Positions 18,917 through 29,979 of a stretch of 64,000 nucleotides of DNA are shown here, one piece after another. The translations under genes were made by a program, and so were the position numbers. The notes beneath the pieces were generated by a model. The model was not told the origin of the DNA. It saw only the letters and a list, made by a program, of their open reading frames with translations, and searched no databases. Source of the DNA: Psychrobacillus glaciei (GTDB taxonomy: Bacteria; Bacillota; Bacilli; Bacillales_A; Planococcaceae); assembly GCF_008973485.1 (NCBI RefSeq), contig NZ_CP031223.1:3100001-3164000 (forward strand), given 5' to 3'. The first letter of the stretch is position 1. Each line of letters begins with the position of its first letter.

Positions 18917-19851
18917 GAAGTAACCACGTCCTCTTGTTTTGTCTGATGTGCCTTATTCCAAATAAAGGCGACAATAATCGTCAAAATAAATGCAGTTAAT
19001 ATCCTGATTAAAAATAATGGCAAAATAGGTATTCCTAATGGAATAAAGATTAGTGTATCTTCTATTACTGCATGACATGCAACTAAGAAGATAAAAGCGA
19101 TCGTTGCATCTTTTTTACTTACTCCATCTTCTCTAACAGCTTGTATCATTACACCAGCCCCAATAGCTAACCCTGTGATAAGTCCTGCAACTAACGTTAA
19201 GGATGCATTTGGCTTCAATCCAATTATTTTAGTAAAAGGACCAATCGCTTTTGAAAATTTTTGCAAATAATTCTTTTCTTTTAAATATTGAATGATAACC
19301 ATTAAAGGGATAACTATAACAGCCAAGTGTAAAACACCAAAAGTTGCTTTTTGTAAGCCAAGGTACACAATCTCTCCCCATCCATTTGGTATATGCTGAG
19401 TCGCCGTTGCTACTCCATATTTAGCCATTTCTCCCCCACCATGCCAAACTAAATTAATAATAATGGCAGAAAGAATAGCTAAGCCAAATCGTACGACCAA
19501 CACTATCCAAAGTTTAACCCCCACACGAAGAGCAACTCCTGTTTCGATAAAAATATTATGAGAAAAAGAAAGCATTGTCGCTAATATAAATACTTCTTTT
19601 ACCGTAAGATCCATGGAAAGTATTCCTGCAATTGCCGCATATAAATTCAGTCCATTTCCTAGAACTAACGGAATTGCTGCTTCCCCACGCAGACCTATTA
19701 ACTCCATAAAAGGAGTTATGAACTGAATGATCCAAGGCAGAACAGGTGTATATTGTAAAATGACAACAATTAACGTTATAGGAAATATGATTTTACTTAA
19801 CGCCCACGTCGTTTTTAAACCAGCAAACAATCCCCTTTTTATAATGCCCAA
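18913..19851 (-). CDS. yvoD: nucleoside-recognition domain membrane protein YvoD
   Basis: 312 aa integral membrane protein with roughly eight hydrophobic segments and two Gate-like domains (FITPFMELIGL...GNGLNLYAAI, later repeated as FTKIIGLKPNASLTLVAGLITGL in type). Such proteins are related to spore-maturation and nucleoside-transporter gate proteins; the real substrate is unknown. It lies between lgt and ppaX as in B. subtilis. Confidence 0.88.
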   Translation of the reverse strand: MGIIKRGLFAGLKTTWALSKIIFPITLIVVILQYTPVLPWIIQFITPFMELIGLRGEAAIPLVLGNGLNLYAAIAGILSMDLTVKEVFILATMLSFSHNIFIETGVALRVGVKLWIVLVVRFGLAILSAIIINLVWHGGGEMAKYGVATATQHIPNGWGEIVYLGLQKATFGVLHLAVIVIPLMVIIQYLKEKNYLQKFSKAIGPFTKIIGLKPNASLTLVAGLITGLAIGAGVMIQAVREDGVSKKDATIAFIFLVACHAVIEDTLIFIPLGIPILPLFLIRILTAFILTIIVAFIWNKAHQTKQEDVVTS

Positions 19852-19868
19852 AGCTTGCCCTACTTTCT

Positions 19869-20678
19869 TTACTTATCTAGATAACGCACTGCAGGTTTGA
19901 TCGTTAATCTTCTATATATAAATAGAATAATTGAAATTGCAATCGCAAGTAACGAAACTACTTGAGCGGTTCTTAATTCCCCTACTAAATACAGGCTATC
20001 TGTACGCATTCCTTCTATAAAGAATCGCCCTACAGAGTACCATGTTAAATAGAACAAGAACATCTCGCCTCTAAGTAAGTTTACTTTACGAAGTAAAATT
20101 AATATAATGACTCCAATAATATTCCATACTGATTCATATAAAAATGTTGGATGATAATATATTCCTTCAATATGCATTTGCTCGATAATCCAATTCGGTA
20201 GCTTCAAGTTTTCTAAAAAAGTTCTAGTCACTTCTCCACCATGTGCCTCTTGGTTCATGAAGTTCCCCCAACGCCCCACTGCTTGGCCAATTAACAAACT
20301 AGGCGCCATTATATCCATTAGTTTCCAAAAAGAAGTACCTCTTTTTCGGGTAAAGAAATAAGCCGTTAAGAAAGATGCAATTAATGCACCATGTATTGCA
20401 ATTCCACCATGCCATATTTGAATAATCTTTTCTGGATTCTGGCTATAGAAATCCCATTTAAATATAACGTAATATATTCTTGCACCTATAATTGCTAAAG
20501 GCACTCCCCAAATAAGTAAATCTGTTAAATATTCTTGATGGAACCCTCGCTTTACCATTTCCCGTTGTGCCACTGTAAAAGCTAATATAATGCCACATGC
20601 AATAATTATTCCATACCATCTAACTTCTATTGGTCCAAGCGAAAAAGCCACTGGATTAATTGCTTGTAATAAATTCAT
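19869..20678 (-). CDS. lgt: prolipoprotein diacylglyceryl transferase
   Basis: 269 aa polytopic membrane enzyme that transfers diacylglycerol from phosphatidylglycerol to the lipobox cysteine of prelipoproteins. The signature GRWGNFMNQEAHGG (about residues 138-151) carries the conserved Arg, Asn and Glu; the N-terminal VRWYGI and WHGGIAIHGAL are also typical. It would process the lipoproteins at 43.1 and 43.8 kb in this window. It lies 26 bp after hprK. Confidence 0.97.
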   Translation of the reverse strand: MNLLQAINPVAFSLGPIEVRWYGIIIACGIILAFTVAQREMVKRGFHQEYLTDLLIWGVPLAIIGARIYYVIFKWDFYSQNPEKIIQIWHGGIAIHGALIASFLTAYFFTRKRGTSFWKLMDIMAPSLLIGQAVGRWGNFMNQEAHGGEVTRTFLENLKLPNWIIEQMHIEGIYYHPTFLYESVWNIIGVIILILLRKVNLLRGEMFLFYLTWYSVGRFFIEGMRTDSLYLVGELRTAQVVSLLAIAISIILFIYRRLTIKPAVRYLDK

Positions 20679-20704
20679 ATGTAAAACTCCCTTCTACCAT
20701 ATCA

Positions 20705-21640
20705 TTAATATTCATTTTCTCCATTTTGGCTTATCACATCGTCTAAACGCTTTGCAAAGTCCTCTGCAGCATTCATACCCATTCGCTTTAACCGATGATT
20801 CATTGCTGCTACTTCAATAATTACAGACAAGTTTCTCCCTGGCCGTACTGGGATTGTAAGTTTTGTGATAGCTGCATCTATTATCTCCATTTTTTCTTCT
20901 TCCAGCCCAAGCCGATCATATGTTTTCTCTGCATCCCATAATTCTAATTCAATTACTAGTGTGATCCGCTTATAACTACGAATTGCACTAGCTCCAAATA
21001 AAGTCATGATATCGATAATACCTAACCCACGAATTTCAAGAAGATGCTCAATTAACTTTGGAGCACTTCCGACAAGTGTGTCTTCACCTTCTTGTCTAAT
21101 CTCTACACAGTCATCTGCTACTAAACGATGACCCCTTTTTACTAGCTCTAGTGCGGTTTCACTTTTCCCAACACCACTTTTCCCAGTGATTAATACACCT
21201 ACCCCGTATATATCCACCAATACTCCGTGAACAGCTGTTGTTGGAGCTAATCGACTTTCTAAAAAATTGGTAAGCTTACTTGAGAATCTTGTAGTTGGCA
21301 TATTAGTCGTTAATACGGGAACTGAATTTTTATTGGAAGCGACAATTAATTCTTCTGGAACTTCCATTCCGTGCGAAATAATAATGACTGGTGTATCTGG
21401 TGCGCATAATTTTCTCATTCGTTCTTCTTTTTCTTTTGGTTTTAATAGCTGAAAAAAGGAAACTTCTGTTTTCCCTAAAAGTTGAATGCGATTGGATGGG
21501 TAATGCATGAAGTAACCTGCCATTTCAATCCCTGGTCGAGAAATATCACTCATTGCAATATGCCGACCAACTCCTTCTTCCCCACTTACTAATGTAAGTT
21601 TGAACATTTCTTTAACGTCCTTTGTCGTCACATGAGGCAT
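20705..21640 (-). CDS. hprK: HPr kinase/phosphorylase
   Basis: 311 aa. A bifunctional enzyme that phosphorylates HPr and Crh on Ser46 with ATP or PPi and removes the phosphate with Pi, setting carbon catabolite repression. The Walker A motif [10 protein letters not shown] (about residue 152), ADDCVEI and the HPrK signature [16 protein letters not shown] are visible. The ATG at 21640 gives MPHVTTKDV and follows AAAGGAG; an upstream GTG in frame is less likely. It is the first gene of hprK-lgt-yvoD-ppaX-yvoF. Confidence 0.96.
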   Translation of the reverse strand: MPHVTTKDVKEMFKLTLVSGEEGVGRHIAMSDISRPGIEMAGYFMHYPSNRIQLLGKTEVSFFQLLKPKEKEERMRKLCAPDTPVIIISHGMEVPEELIVASNKNSVPVLTTNMPTTRFSSKLTNFLESRLAPTTAVHGVLVDIYGVGVLITGKSGVGKSETALELVKRGHRLVADDCVEIRQEGEDTLVGSAPKLIEHLLEIRGLGIIDIMTLFGASAIRSYKRITLVIELELWDAEKTYDRLGLEEEKMEIIDAAITKLTIPVRPGRNLSVIIEVAAMNHRLKRMGMNAAEDFAKRLDDVISQNGENEY

Positions 21641-21763
21641 ACAAAAGGGCTCCTTTCGTGCTACTGTTTTCACATAGTTCTTATTTTAGCATGATTATTC
21701 CATTTAATAGTATCCATTTATCTTTTCTCTTTCTATTTATTAAGAGAAAGGAGTGAGTTGTTG

Positions 21764-22312
21764 ATGAAAATTATGCTCGATGCGGGTCATGGTCCAGAAA
21801 CACCGGGAAAACGAACACCCGATGGGAAAATGAGAGAATTTGAATTTAATCAAGCAGTTGTACAACTAATGAAAGAGGAACTACAGCAATCTGGAGTAAT
21901 CGTCATTCTAAGCCATCTAGGAACTTCAGATGTGCCGCTTAACGAAAGGACTGCATTAGCAAATAAACTAGGAGTAGATGCATTCATTTCCATTCATGCA
22001 AATGCGTTTGGTTCTTCATTTAATGATGTAAGTGGAATTGAAACTTTTACGTATACAAAGCCTTCCAACTATTCTAAAATTCTTGCACAAAATATTCAAG
22101 ACTCCTTGTATTCGACTACAAAACGTAACAATCGTGGAGTGAAACAAGGCAATTTCGCCGTGCTCCGCGATACAAAAATGCCTGCCGTTTTAGTAGAATG
22201 TGGCTTTATGACAAACAAAGCAGAAGCAGCATTACTACAATCTGCTCCTTATAGAAGTCTTTGTTCTAAAGCCATAGCACACGCTATCCTAAATTGGAAA
22301 CAGAAAAGCTGA
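21764..22312 (+). CDS. N-acetylmuramoyl-L-alanine amidase (Amidase_3)
   Basis: 182 aa, the catalytic domain only. Zinc ligands are visible: His in LDAGHGPETPG, Glu in REFEFNQ, His in ISIHANAFG; the catalytic Glu is in VLVECGFMTN. It cleaves the bond between muramic acid and L-alanine in peptidoglycan. There is no signal peptide and no cell-wall binding repeat, as in lysis-type or sporulation enzymes such as CwlC. AAAGGAG precedes TTG-TTG-ATG; the ATG at 21764 is given, but TTG at 21761 has better spacing. Confidence 0.9.
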   Translation: MKIMLDAGHGPETPGKRTPDGKMREFEFNQAVVQLMKEELQQSGVIVILSHLGTSDVPLNERTALANKLGVDAFISIHANAFGSSFNDVSGIETFTYTKPSNYSKILAQNIQDSLYSTTKRNNRGVKQGNFAVLRDTKMPAVLVECGFMTNKAEAALLQSAPYRSLCSKAIAHAILNWKQKS

Positions 22313-22339
22313 CAGAAGCATACGCCTCTGTCAGCTTTT
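22304..22339. terminator. bidirectional terminator between amidase and yvlB
   Basis: AAAAGCTGACAGA and TCTGTCAGCTTTT form a 13-bp perfect stem overlapping the amidase stop, with A- and T-runs on either side, serving both convergent genes. Confidence 0.85.
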
Positions 22340-22343
22340 CTGA

Positions 22344-23486
22344 TTACTCATCATCTACAGTATATCGAACAAGGACAGTTCCAGTTTTTGCATTTCCATA
22401 TACCTTCAAAGTCTCTGATTCAGATTCTACTATTTTCGTGAATCTAACTTTTTTATTCAATAATTGTTCTGATTGATTAAGTTGTGTTACATCTGCTAGC
22501 TGCACATCTATTTTTCCTAATTGAGAAGTAGCTTCTCCTTTTAACGAAACATCTTTCCGTACATATAATTCGACAGTTCCTGCTACTGCAGTTCCTTCTA
22601 TTTTACGGGCTTCCTTATCTTTCGTCGTTAGAATAACATGTCCGCTGACAGACGAACCTTCTACTTCCTTCAACTTTCCATCTACATAAATGCGTCCATT
22701 AATCGTTTCCACTTCAATGGAATCACCTATCACTTGTTGAACTTGAACCGATCCATTTACCGTCTCAATATCCGCTCTTCCAAATTTTAATTCTTCCAAT
22801 TTCACTTTTCCGTTAGTCGTTTTCACTTTAAATGAATTTGCTTCGATGTGTTTCGCCCTAAAATCACCATTAAATAAACGGGCCGATATATCATTATAAG
22901 CTTGTTTTGGGACATATAATGCCACTTGAACAGATGTTGTTTTCATATCACTATATAGTCGTAATTTATTTCCATCTGTTTTAAAAAGAAAATCCGAGTG
23001 GAAACGATTTTTCGCCTCTTCTTCTGACGTGTTTTTATAAGATTTAACCGTCACATCTGCATGTGTATCAGACTCTTCCGTTGGGAAAATCTCCACTTTA
23101 CCATTTGCAATATCAATCGATATATCCTGATATTGCCCCTGCCCTGCTACTAACTTTTCTTGGAAAATCACTGGTTCACCAAAAGGCATTTCAAAATCAA
23201 ATTCTTTTATTTTATCTACGGTTCCTTGCAAGAACTGCATAAAACGTTCTCCTACTACCGTAAAATCTCTTTTCAAATCTTCTATAAAATCAGAGCTTTG
23301 TTGCTTGTGATGCGAATGTGGATCAGCTTGATCCGTTGATGTGTATTCCTGTTTTTGTTCTTGGTTTACAGGCTGAGCTACAGGTGCTGTTTGCTTGCCA
23401 AGTGCTTCCAATAAAACTAATGCTTCTTGTGCAGTAATTGTGCCATTTTCAACCATATCTAAAATACGTTTACGTTCTTCTTGCAT
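22344..23486 (-). CDS. yvlB: DUF4097 beta-strand-rich protein YvlB
   Basis: 380 aa. The N-terminal helical hairpin ERKRILDMVENGTITAQEALVLLEAL is the SHOCT-like module found in YvlB and related envelope-stress genes. After a Gln/His-rich linker (about 45-75) comes a DUF4097 right-handed beta-helix-like region with repeats of the type VETINGRIYVDG and VKTTNGKVKLEE. The ATG at 23486 follows GAGGAGG. In B. subtilis yvlB lies near uvrBA too. Function is not established; an envelope-stress adhesin-like or scaffold role is usually proposed. Confidence 0.85.
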   Translation of the reverse strand: MQEERKRILDMVENGTITAQEALVLLEALGKQTAPVAQPVNQEQKQEYTSTDQADPHSHHKQQSSDFIEDLKRDFTVVGERFMQFLQGTVDKIKEFDFEMPFGEPVIFQEKLVAGQGQYQDISIDIANGKVEIFPTEESDTHADVTVKSYKNTSEEEAKNRFHSDFLFKTDGNKLRLYSDMKTTSVQVALYVPKQAYNDISARLFNGDFRAKHIEANSFKVKTTNGKVKLEELKFGRADIETVNGSVQVQQVIGDSIEVETINGRIYVDGKLKEVEGSSVSGHVILTTKDKEARKIEGTAVAGTVELYVRKDVSLKGEATSQLGKIDVQLADVTQLNQSEQLLNKKVRFTKIVESESETLKVYGNAKTGTVLVRYTVDDE

Positions 23487-23563
23487 AGCGAAAGGCCTCC
23501 TCATAAGTTAAAAGTCTGATTAACTTCTTACTCTACTTAATACGATTAAATGGAAAAAAGGTT

Positions 23564-26455
23564 TCACTTGGATTCTACTGCAACTTTTTTCTTTTTAGTC
23601 GCTTTTAATATTACTTCGTCCATTCTCCCTCGGTCGCGTTCCAAAATGGTTTTTAAATATTTCCCTGTGTAAGAGTCTTTTGTTTCAGCTATTTTTTCCG
23701 GTGTGCCTACTCCAATAATCATTCCACCTTTGTCGCCGCCTTCGGGACCCAAATCGATCATATAATCCGCTGTCTTAATCACATCTAAATTATGTTCAAT
23801 AACTAGTACGGAGTCCCCATTTTCTACAAGACGTTGTAGTACCACAAGTAAACGTGCAATATCATCTACGTGCAAACCAGTTGTTGGCTCATCGAGAATA
23901 TAAAATGATTTTCCGTTGGATCTTTTATGCAACTCGGAAGCAAGTTTTACACGTTGGGCTTCTCCCCCTGAGAGTGTCGTAGCTGGTTGACCTAACTCCA
24001 TATATCCTAGACCAACGTCCACAATAGTTTGTAATTTACGGCTAATTTTTGGATGGTTTTCAAAAAACGCTAATCCATCCTCCACTGTCATTTTTAATAC
24101 TTCCGCTATATTTTTCCCTTTATAATGTACTTCTAATGTTTCCCGATTATACCGTTTTCCATGACAAACTTCACAAGGTACATAGACGTCTGGTAAAAAG
24201 TGCATTTCAATTTTAATAATTCCATCTCCGCGACATGCTTCACAGCGTCCACCTTTTACGTTAAAACTAAACCTACCTTTTTTATACCCTCTTACTTTTG
24301 CTTCATTTGTCGCTGCATATAAGTCACGGATATCATCAAATACTCCTGTATAAGTAGCGGGATTTGATCTTGGTGTTCGTCCGATAGGAGATTGGTCAAT
24401 CTCAATTACTTTTTCCAATTCCTCTATTCCTTCTATGCTTTTGTTTGCCCCCGGTTTCACTTTAGATCGGTTAAGCTTTTGTGCAAGCGACTTATAAAGA
24501 ATTTCATTCACAAGTGTACTTTTCCCTGAACCAGAAACACCAGTTACTGCTGTAAATACCCCTAAAGGAATATCTACATTGACATTTTTTAAGTTATTTT
24601 CAGAAGCCCCTTTAATTTTGATAAAACGACCATCTGGCTTTCTTCTTTCTGTTGGTAAAGGGATGAATTTCTTTCCACTTAAATACTGACCCGTTAGTGA
24701 TTTTTTATTTTTCATTACTTGTTCAGGTGTGCCTGCAGCGACGATTTCTCCTCCACGAATCCCAGCACCAGGGCCAACATCGATTAAATAATCGGCTGCC
24801 ATCATTGTGTCTTCATCATGCTCTACTACTATCAGTGTGTTTCCAATATCACGCATATTCTTTAAAGTTTCGATCAATCGATCATTATCTCTTTGGTGTA
24901 AACCAATGGAAGGTTCATCTAAAATATATAAAACCCCTGTAAGCCTTGATCCTATTTGAGTAGCTAGACGAATGCGCTGTGCTTCTCCACCAGATAATGT
25001 ACCCGATGCACGATTCAACGTTAAGTAATCTAGACCGACATTTTCTAAAAAGCCAAGGCGTTCATTAATTTCTCTAAAAACTAATCGTGCAATTTGCATA
25101 TCTTTTTCTGATAGTGTTAACTGATTAAAAAATCGATTTGCTTCTTCAATCGAAAACTCCGTTACTTGACCTATATGTAAGGAATCCACTTTTACTGCAA
25201 GGGTTTCTTCTTTTAATCGATAGCCTTTACAAGTAGGGCAATTATGTTGAGCCATATATTTTTCCATTTGTTCACGAATATAATCAGAGGATGTATCTTT
25301 ATATCGACGTTCAATATTAGATAAAACCCCTTCAAATTGAATCTTGCTGTCTCTTACTTGCCCAAATTCATTTTCATAGCGAAAATGGATTTTATCTTCT
25401 CCCGAGCCATACATAATCTTATTCCACTGGTCGATTGGCAATTTCTCCACAGGTACCTTCATTTTAATTTTGTAATGTTTGCATACCGCTTCTAATAACT
25501 TGGGATAATACTGGGAACTTGTTGGTTGCCAGGCGATAATAGCCCCTTCTTCGAGTGTTAGTGTTTTATCGGGAACAACTAATTCTGGATCCACTTCTAG
25601 TTTCGTTCCTAACCCATCACACTCTGGGCATGCACCAAATGGACTGTTGAAAGAAAACATACGTGGTTCTAACTCACCGATAGAAAAACCGCAAATGGGA
25701 CATGCATGATGCTCACTAAATAATATTTCTTCATGTTCCATCACATCAATTAATACTCTTCCATCTGCAATTCGAAGTGCGGATTCCAACGAATCACTTA
25801 AACGAGGTGCTACGCCTTCTTTCATCACAATTCGGTCAATCACTACTTCTATATTATGCTTTTTATTTTTATCTAAATTGATATCGTCATCCAAATCCAT
25901 TAACTCACCGTCAACTCGAACACGTACATATCCTTGCTTCTTCATATCTTCCAGCAACTTTACATGAGTGCCTTTTCTGCCTGATACGATGGGAGCTAAT
26001 ACTTGCATACGTGTTTTTTCAGCGTACTCGCTCAAACGATCGACCATTTGCTCAATTGTTTGTGAACTTATCTCAATCCCGTGTGTGGGGCATATCGGTT
26101 TTCCAACTCGAGCAAATAATAGACGCAAATAATCGTAAATTTCCGTTACAGTCGCCACCGTAGAACGTGGATTTTTACTCGTCGTTTTTTGGTCAATGGA
26201 TATGGCGGGTGAAAGACCCTCAATTACATCTACATCCGGTTTATCCATCTGCCCTAAAAATTGTCGTGCATAAGCCGATAATGACTCGACATAACGTCTT
26301 TGTCCTTCTGCATAAATCGTATCAAATGCTAGAGAGGATTTTCCAGAACCAGATAAGCCGGTCATTACAACAAGCTTATCCCTTGGTATTTTTAAACTTA
26401 CATTTTTTAAATTATGTGCGCGAGCACCTTGTATAACAATCTCTTGATTTTTCAC
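23564..26455 (-). CDS. uvrA: excinuclease ABC subunit A
   Basis: 963 aa. It is a tandem ABC ATPase that senses DNA damage and loads UvrB. Two Walker A sites ([12 protein letters not shown] and [12 protein letters not shown]), two signature motifs ([12 protein letters not shown] and [12 protein letters not shown]) and two zinc-finger Cys quartets (CPICGFSIG...FGACPEC and CEACRGDG...CEVCHGKRY) are visible. It starts at a GTG 4 bp after the uvrB stop. The C-terminus is Lys-rich ([13 protein letters not shown]). Confidence 0.98.
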   Translation of the reverse strand: MKNQEIVIQGARAHNLKNVSLKIPRDKLVVMTGLSGSGKSSLAFDTIYAEGQRRYVESLSAYARQFLGQMDKPDVDVIEGLSPAISIDQKTTSKNPRSTVATVTEIYDYLRLLFARVGKPICPTHGIEISSQTIEQMVDRLSEYAEKTRMQVLAPIVSGRKGTHVKLLEDMKKQGYVRVRVDGELMDLDDDINLDKNKKHNIEVVIDRIVMKEGVAPRLSDSLESALRIADGRVLIDVMEHEEILFSEHHACPICGFSIGELEPRMFSFNSPFGACPECDGLGTKLEVDPELVVPDKTLTLEEGAIIAWQPTSSQYYPKLLEAVCKHYKIKMKVPVEKLPIDQWNKIMYGSGEDKIHFRYENEFGQVRDSKIQFEGVLSNIERRYKDTSSDYIREQMEKYMAQHNCPTCKGYRLKEETLAVKVDSLHIGQVTEFSIEEANRFFNQLTLSEKDMQIARLVFREINERLGFLENVGLDYLTLNRASGTLSGGEAQRIRLATQIGSRLTGVLYILDEPSIGLHQRDNDRLIETLKNMRDIGNTLIVVEHDEDTMMAADYLIDVGPGAGIRGGEIVAAGTPEQVMKNKKSLTGQYLSGKKFIPLPTERRKPDGRFIKIKGASENNLKNVNVDIPLGVFTAVTGVSGSGKSTLVNEILYKSLAQKLNRSKVKPGANKSIEGIEELEKVIEIDQSPIGRTPRSNPATYTGVFDDIRDLYAATNEAKVRGYKKGRFSFNVKGGRCEACRGDGIIKIEMHFLPDVYVPCEVCHGKRYNRETLEVHYKGKNIAEVLKMTVEDGLAFFENHPKISRKLQTIVDVGLGYMELGQPATTLSGGEAQRVKLASELHKRSNGKSFYILDEPTTGLHVDDIARLLVVLQRLVENGDSVLVIEHNLDVIKTADYMIDLGPEGGDKGGMIIGVGTPEKIAETKDSYTGKYLKTILERDRGRMDEVILKATKKKKVAVESK

Positions 26456-26459
26456 ACTA

Positions 26460-28442
26460 TCATCCTTCCAGCTTCAATTCCAGGATTGCATCACGTAATT
26501 CTGCAGCACGTTCAAAGTTTAGCGCCTTAGCCGAATCCTTCATTTCTTTTTCAAGATTTACTAATAAGGCCGCTTTTTCTTCTTTTGTTAGTGCTTTTCC
26601 ACTCGTTAACTTTTGTGCATAAGTTGCTTCTTCTTCTGCAACTTGTGATGCACGAATAACTTCTCTTATTTTCTTCTCGATTGTTTTCGGGGTAATTCCA
26701 TGCTTTTCATTGTATTCCATTTGAATGGTACGTCTACGGTCTGTTTCATCGATTGCTTTGCGCATGGAATCAGTCATTCTATCCGCGTACATTATTACTG
26801 TTCCATGTGAATTTCGTGCAGCTCGTCCAATCGTTTGAATTAAGGAACGTTCGGAGCGTAAAAATCCTTCTTTATCGGCATCTAAAATAGCAACTAGGGA
26901 TACTTCTGGAATGTCGATACCTTCACGAAGTAAGTTAATCCCGATCAATACATCATACGTTCCTAAACGGAGTTCTCGTATAATTTCAATTCGTTCCAAT
27001 GTTTTTATTTCTGAGTGTAGATATTGAACTTTAATTCCTATTTCTTTTAAATAGTCGGTTAAATCCTCTGACATTTTCTTCGTTAATGTTGTTATTAGAA
27101 CTCGCTCATTTTTCAAGGCTCTCTCATGTATTTCATTGATTAAGTCATCTATTTGACCTTCAATTGGTTTTACTGTAATGACTGGATCTAGTAGCCCTGT
27201 TGGACGAATAATTTGTTCGACCATATCAGGAGTATGTTCTAATTCATATGGACCCGGCGTCGCTGATACGAAGATAGCTTGATGAACATGATCTTCAAAT
27301 TCTCCAAAAGTAAGTGGACGGTTATCAAGCGCAGATGGTAATCGAAAACCATGATTTACTAGCACCGATTTTCTTGCTTGGTCACCATTAAACATTCCTC
27401 TTACTTGAGGCAATGAAACATGACTTTCATCTACTACTAGTAAAAAATCTTTTGGGAAATAGTCAAGGAGTGTATATGGTGTCGCCCCTGCCTCCCGTAA
27501 AGTTAGATGACGTGAGTAGTTTTCAATCCCTGAACAAAAACCCATTTCTCTCATCATTTCTAAATCATAGTTTGTCCGCTGTTCCAATCGTTGTGCTTCG
27601 AGTAACCTATCTTCCTTACGTAAAATTTTAAGCTGTTCCACTAATTCTTTTTCTATATTTTCTATTGCAAAAAGCATTTTTTCTTCACGTGTAACGAAGT
27701 GAGATGCTGGAAATATTGCTACATGATCTCGTTCCGCTAATATTTCCCCTGTCAATGCATTAACTTCCCGTATTCGATCGATTTCATCTCCAAAAAACTC
27801 CACACGGAGACAATTTTCATCTCGAGAAGCTGGAAAAATTTCCACAACATCCCCTCTTACCCGAAAAGTCCCACGTGTAAAACTAATATCATTTCGTTCA
27901 TATTGAATATCAACTAATTTTCGAAGTAATTGGTTCCGCTCAATTTCCATGTTAGTTCGAAGTGAAACGACCATTTCTTTATATTCTTCAGGATTTCCCA
28001 AACCATATATACATGAAACCGATGCAATAATAATGACATCTTTTCGCTCGAATAAAGAAGATGTGGCGGAGTGACGAAGCTTATCAATTTCTTCGTTTAT
28101 ACTCGAATCCTTTTCTATATATGTATCGGTTTGTGGCACGTACGCTTCCGGTTGAAAATAATCATAATAGCTCACGAAATATTCTACTGCATTATTTGGA
28201 AAGAACTCTTTAAATTCACTATACAGTTGCCCTGCAAGTGTTTTATTATGAGCCATCACCAGTGTCGGTTTGTTTATTTGTTGAATAACATTTGAGATCG
28301 TAAACGTTTTCCCAGTACCAGTTGCACCAAGCAACGTTTGATGTTTTTTTCCTTCTCGAACGCCTTCTACTAATTGTTCAATTGCTTTTACTTGATCCCC
28401 TGCTGGCTCATACGGAGCTTGCAAATCGAATAGTTGATCCAT
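26460..28442 (-). CDS. uvrB: excinuclease ABC subunit B
   Basis: 660 aa. A damage-verifying helicase-like protein of nucleotide excision repair. Walker [11 protein letters not shown], the beta-hairpin region [30 protein letters not shown], helicase motif [11 protein letters not shown] and the C-terminal UVR domain ([14 protein letters not shown]) are present. It starts 6 nt after GGAGG. The operator upstream implies SOS control together with uvrA. Confidence 0.98.
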   Translation of the reverse strand: MDQLFDLQAPYEPAGDQVKAIEQLVEGVREGKKHQTLLGATGTGKTFTISNVIQQINKPTLVMAHNKTLAGQLYSEFKEFFPNNAVEYFVSYYDYFQPEAYVPQTDTYIEKDSSINEEIDKLRHSATSSLFERKDVIIIASVSCIYGLGNPEEYKEMVVSLRTNMEIERNQLLRKLVDIQYERNDISFTRGTFRVRGDVVEIFPASRDENCLRVEFFGDEIDRIREVNALTGEILAERDHVAIFPASHFVTREEKMLFAIENIEKELVEQLKILRKEDRLLEAQRLEQRTNYDLEMMREMGFCSGIENYSRHLTLREAGATPYTLLDYFPKDFLLVVDESHVSLPQVRGMFNGDQARKSVLVNHGFRLPSALDNRPLTFGEFEDHVHQAIFVSATPGPYELEHTPDMVEQIIRPTGLLDPVITVKPIEGQIDDLINEIHERALKNERVLITTLTKKMSEDLTDYLKEIGIKVQYLHSEIKTLERIEIIRELRLGTYDVLIGINLLREGIDIPEVSLVAILDADKEGFLRSERSLIQTIGRAARNSHGTVIMYADRMTDSMRKAIDETDRRRTIQMEYNEKHGITPKTIEKKIREVIRASQVAEEEATYAQKLTSGKALTKEEKAALLVNLEKEMKDSAKALNFERAAELRDAILELKLEG

Positions 28443-28506
28443 AGTATGCCTCCTAAGGTTTAGATGTCTTTAGTTTAACATAATACGTTTTTAAAAACGA
28501 AGAAAA

Positions 28507-28520
28507 CGAACGTATGTTTT
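28507..28520 (-). promoter_or_regulatory. LexA (SOS) box upstream of uvrB
   Basis: CGAACGTATGTTTT matches the Bacillus LexA consensus CGAAC-RNRY-GTTYG at all but the last base. It lies 65 bp upstream of the uvrB start, consistent with SOS induction of uvrBA. Confidence 0.75.
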
Positions 28521-28533
28521 TTGAGTTAGAAAA

Positions 28534-28561
28534 GAAAAACCGCTTTGCATAAGCGGCTTTT
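28534..28561 (-). terminator. terminator of the IDEAL-domain gene
   Basis: AAAGCCGCTT-ATGCA-AAGCGGTTTTTCTTTTC on the minus strand, overlapping the gene's stop codon. Confidence 0.8.
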
Positions 28562-28796
28562 ACTTTGTATTTTGTAATTGTTGTAATGCTTTCGTATACT
28601 TCATAAACTTTGTTCGATCTTTTTGATCAAGTGCCTCATCTATCAATCTTAATAATCGAAAACTACTTTGTTCCCGGTGGATAATGTTCAAAAACATATC
28701 AAGATATATTTCATTTAACAATTTTTCTGCAGAACTTTCTTTTCCAGTTTGACCCATTGCTTTCAAAAAATCTGCATATGAATATTGTTTGTCCAT
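28560..28796 (-). CDS. small IDEAL-domain protein
   Basis: 78 aa. The C-terminal half carries the IDEAL motif (RLIDEALDQKDRTKFMKYTKAL). This short helical domain of Firmicutes is named for the sequence and found in YpiB and in some regulatory proteins. The function of this stand-alone form is unknown; the domain is thought to mediate protein contacts. The ATG at 28796 is favoured by a GGGG tract 8 nt upstream; an alternative ATG/GTG lies 2-3 codons earlier. It is monocistronic, between uvrB and comK. Confidence 0.8.
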   Translation of the reverse strand: MDKQYSYADFLKAMGQTGKESSAEKLLNEIYLDMFLNIIHREQSSFRLLRLIDEALDQKDRTKFMKYTKALQQLQNTK

Positions 28797-28973
28797 TTCC
28801 ATCACCCCGATGTCTTTTTACCATTATATAAAAGTAAAACAAGAGTTGCAATCATTTTGAGAAAATTTTGATTTTAATGTTTATTTTAAAATTTTAAATA
28901 TTCGTTATATTTACTTGATTTTTTTCCATATTTAACTATACTTGATGTATAAACTACTAAGGAGTGAATATGT

Positions 28974-29516
28974 ATGACAATAAAAGCAGATGATAAATCC
29001 TTCCTAGTTTCATTTGAAACTGCGGTACTACAGCCGGTTCGAATAAATAACAAGATTTATACGAGGGTTACTAATATTTCAGGAGAATCCACCACAATAG
29101 GAAAAAAGCCTTACGACATTGTCCGTCAATCATGCGCCTACTACGGTTCTACTTTTCAACAAGCTAAACAACTTTCCAAAGATACTCTAGGTAATTACCT
29201 TAAACTCCCTATAGTAGTTGCTCATGACTATGGAAATCCTTTTATTTTAATACCACTTTTGTCTCCTAAATCGGATTTAAATGTTTGGTTTTCACTTAAA
29301 GCCATTGAAAGACTCGAAGCAAGTGAGGGTGGCTGTACGGTAGTATTAACAAACGGGGCAAAGATTACAGTAAATTCTTCCATTGTTACGTTAAGTAAAC
29401 AAGTTGGGTTTGCAAATCTTTTAAATACACATTTTCTTAAACGGATGAGTCGCCTATCACATAACGAATTTATAACATCCCGAAATCAATTTTTCCAAAA
29501 AGAGTTCCAAGATTAA
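28974..29516 (+). CDS. comK: competence transcription factor ComK
   Basis: 180 aa. It is the master activator of competence genes and binds the minor groove of AT-boxes. The family pattern is seen throughout: IYTRVTNISGES, SCAYYGSTFQQAKQLSK, LKLPIVV, ILIPLLSPKSDLNVWFSLKAI and TNGAKITVNSS. The start at 28974 follows AAGGAG; an overlapping ATG at 28968 is out of frame. The upstream 110 bp is very AT-rich with several AAAA/TTTT runs, compatible with autoregulation, but no exact AAAA-N5-TTTT pair was found. The stop overlaps that of the convergent gene. Confidence 0.9.
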   Translation: MTIKADDKSFLVSFETAVLQPVRINNKIYTRVTNISGESTTIGKKPYDIVRQSCAYYGSTFQQAKQLSKDTLGNYLKLPIVVAHDYGNPFILIPLLSPKSDLNVWFSLKAIERLEASEGGCTVVLTNGAKITVNSSIVTLSKQVGFANLLNTHFLKRMSRLSHNEFITSRNQFFQKEFQD

Positions 29517-29878
29517 CGAATCTTTTCCGCAAGGGCAAAGTATATAGAAAGTAGTTCTTCCACTCTGTTACGAAGGCGGACGTTTAGGTAACGACGATGT
29601 TCTTCATACCCACCATGAAAAAAAACATACTCAGTGAACATATCATCCCCTTCACCTCGAAGAACCTTCATACTATGTCGTCTCATATAAATATGCGTTT
29701 CTTTTAACTCTTTTTGTACTTGCTTGGCAGCTTCTTCTACCATAGATATATATGGACGTTTCAGCTTGAAGGGGGCTTGCTCGAAAATCATTCGATCTTT
29801 TTCTAAAATCGTTAATACCATCGGGAGATAGATCATGTTTTCTAAATATGGTATGGATTCTTCCGGTATTAGCGGCAT
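29513..29878 (-). CDS. conserved hypothetical protein (YhjD-like)
   Basis: 121 aa with start ATG at 29878 behind AAAGGAG (the frame extends 22 codons further without a ribosome binding site). It is mostly helical and soluble. It resembles, from memory, the B. subtilis YhjD group (YLPMVLTILEKDR, HIYMRRHSMKV, FHGGYEEHRRYLN). No function is known. Its stop codon overlaps the comK stop in convergent orientation. Confidence 0.7.
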   Translation of the reverse strand: MPLIPEESIPYLENMIYLPMVLTILEKDRMIFEQAPFKLKRPYISMVEEAAKQVQKELKETHIYMRRHSMKVLRGEGDDMFTEYVFFHGGYEEHRRYLNVRLRNRVEELLSIYFALAEKIR

Positions 29879-29979
29879 GTCGCATTCTCCTTTTAGGAAC
29901 ACCTGTTCTTTTCTTAATTGTACATCTTTTATAAGAAAATGCAACTTTATTGATCAAGTATTTTCTACCAATTGAATGA

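Noticed and set aside
28860-28920. ComK autoregulatory K-box pair upstream of comK
   Set aside because: Many AAAA/TTTT runs occur, but the closest pair has a 6-base spacer, not the AAAA-N5-TTTT arrangement with defined spacing, so no site is called.
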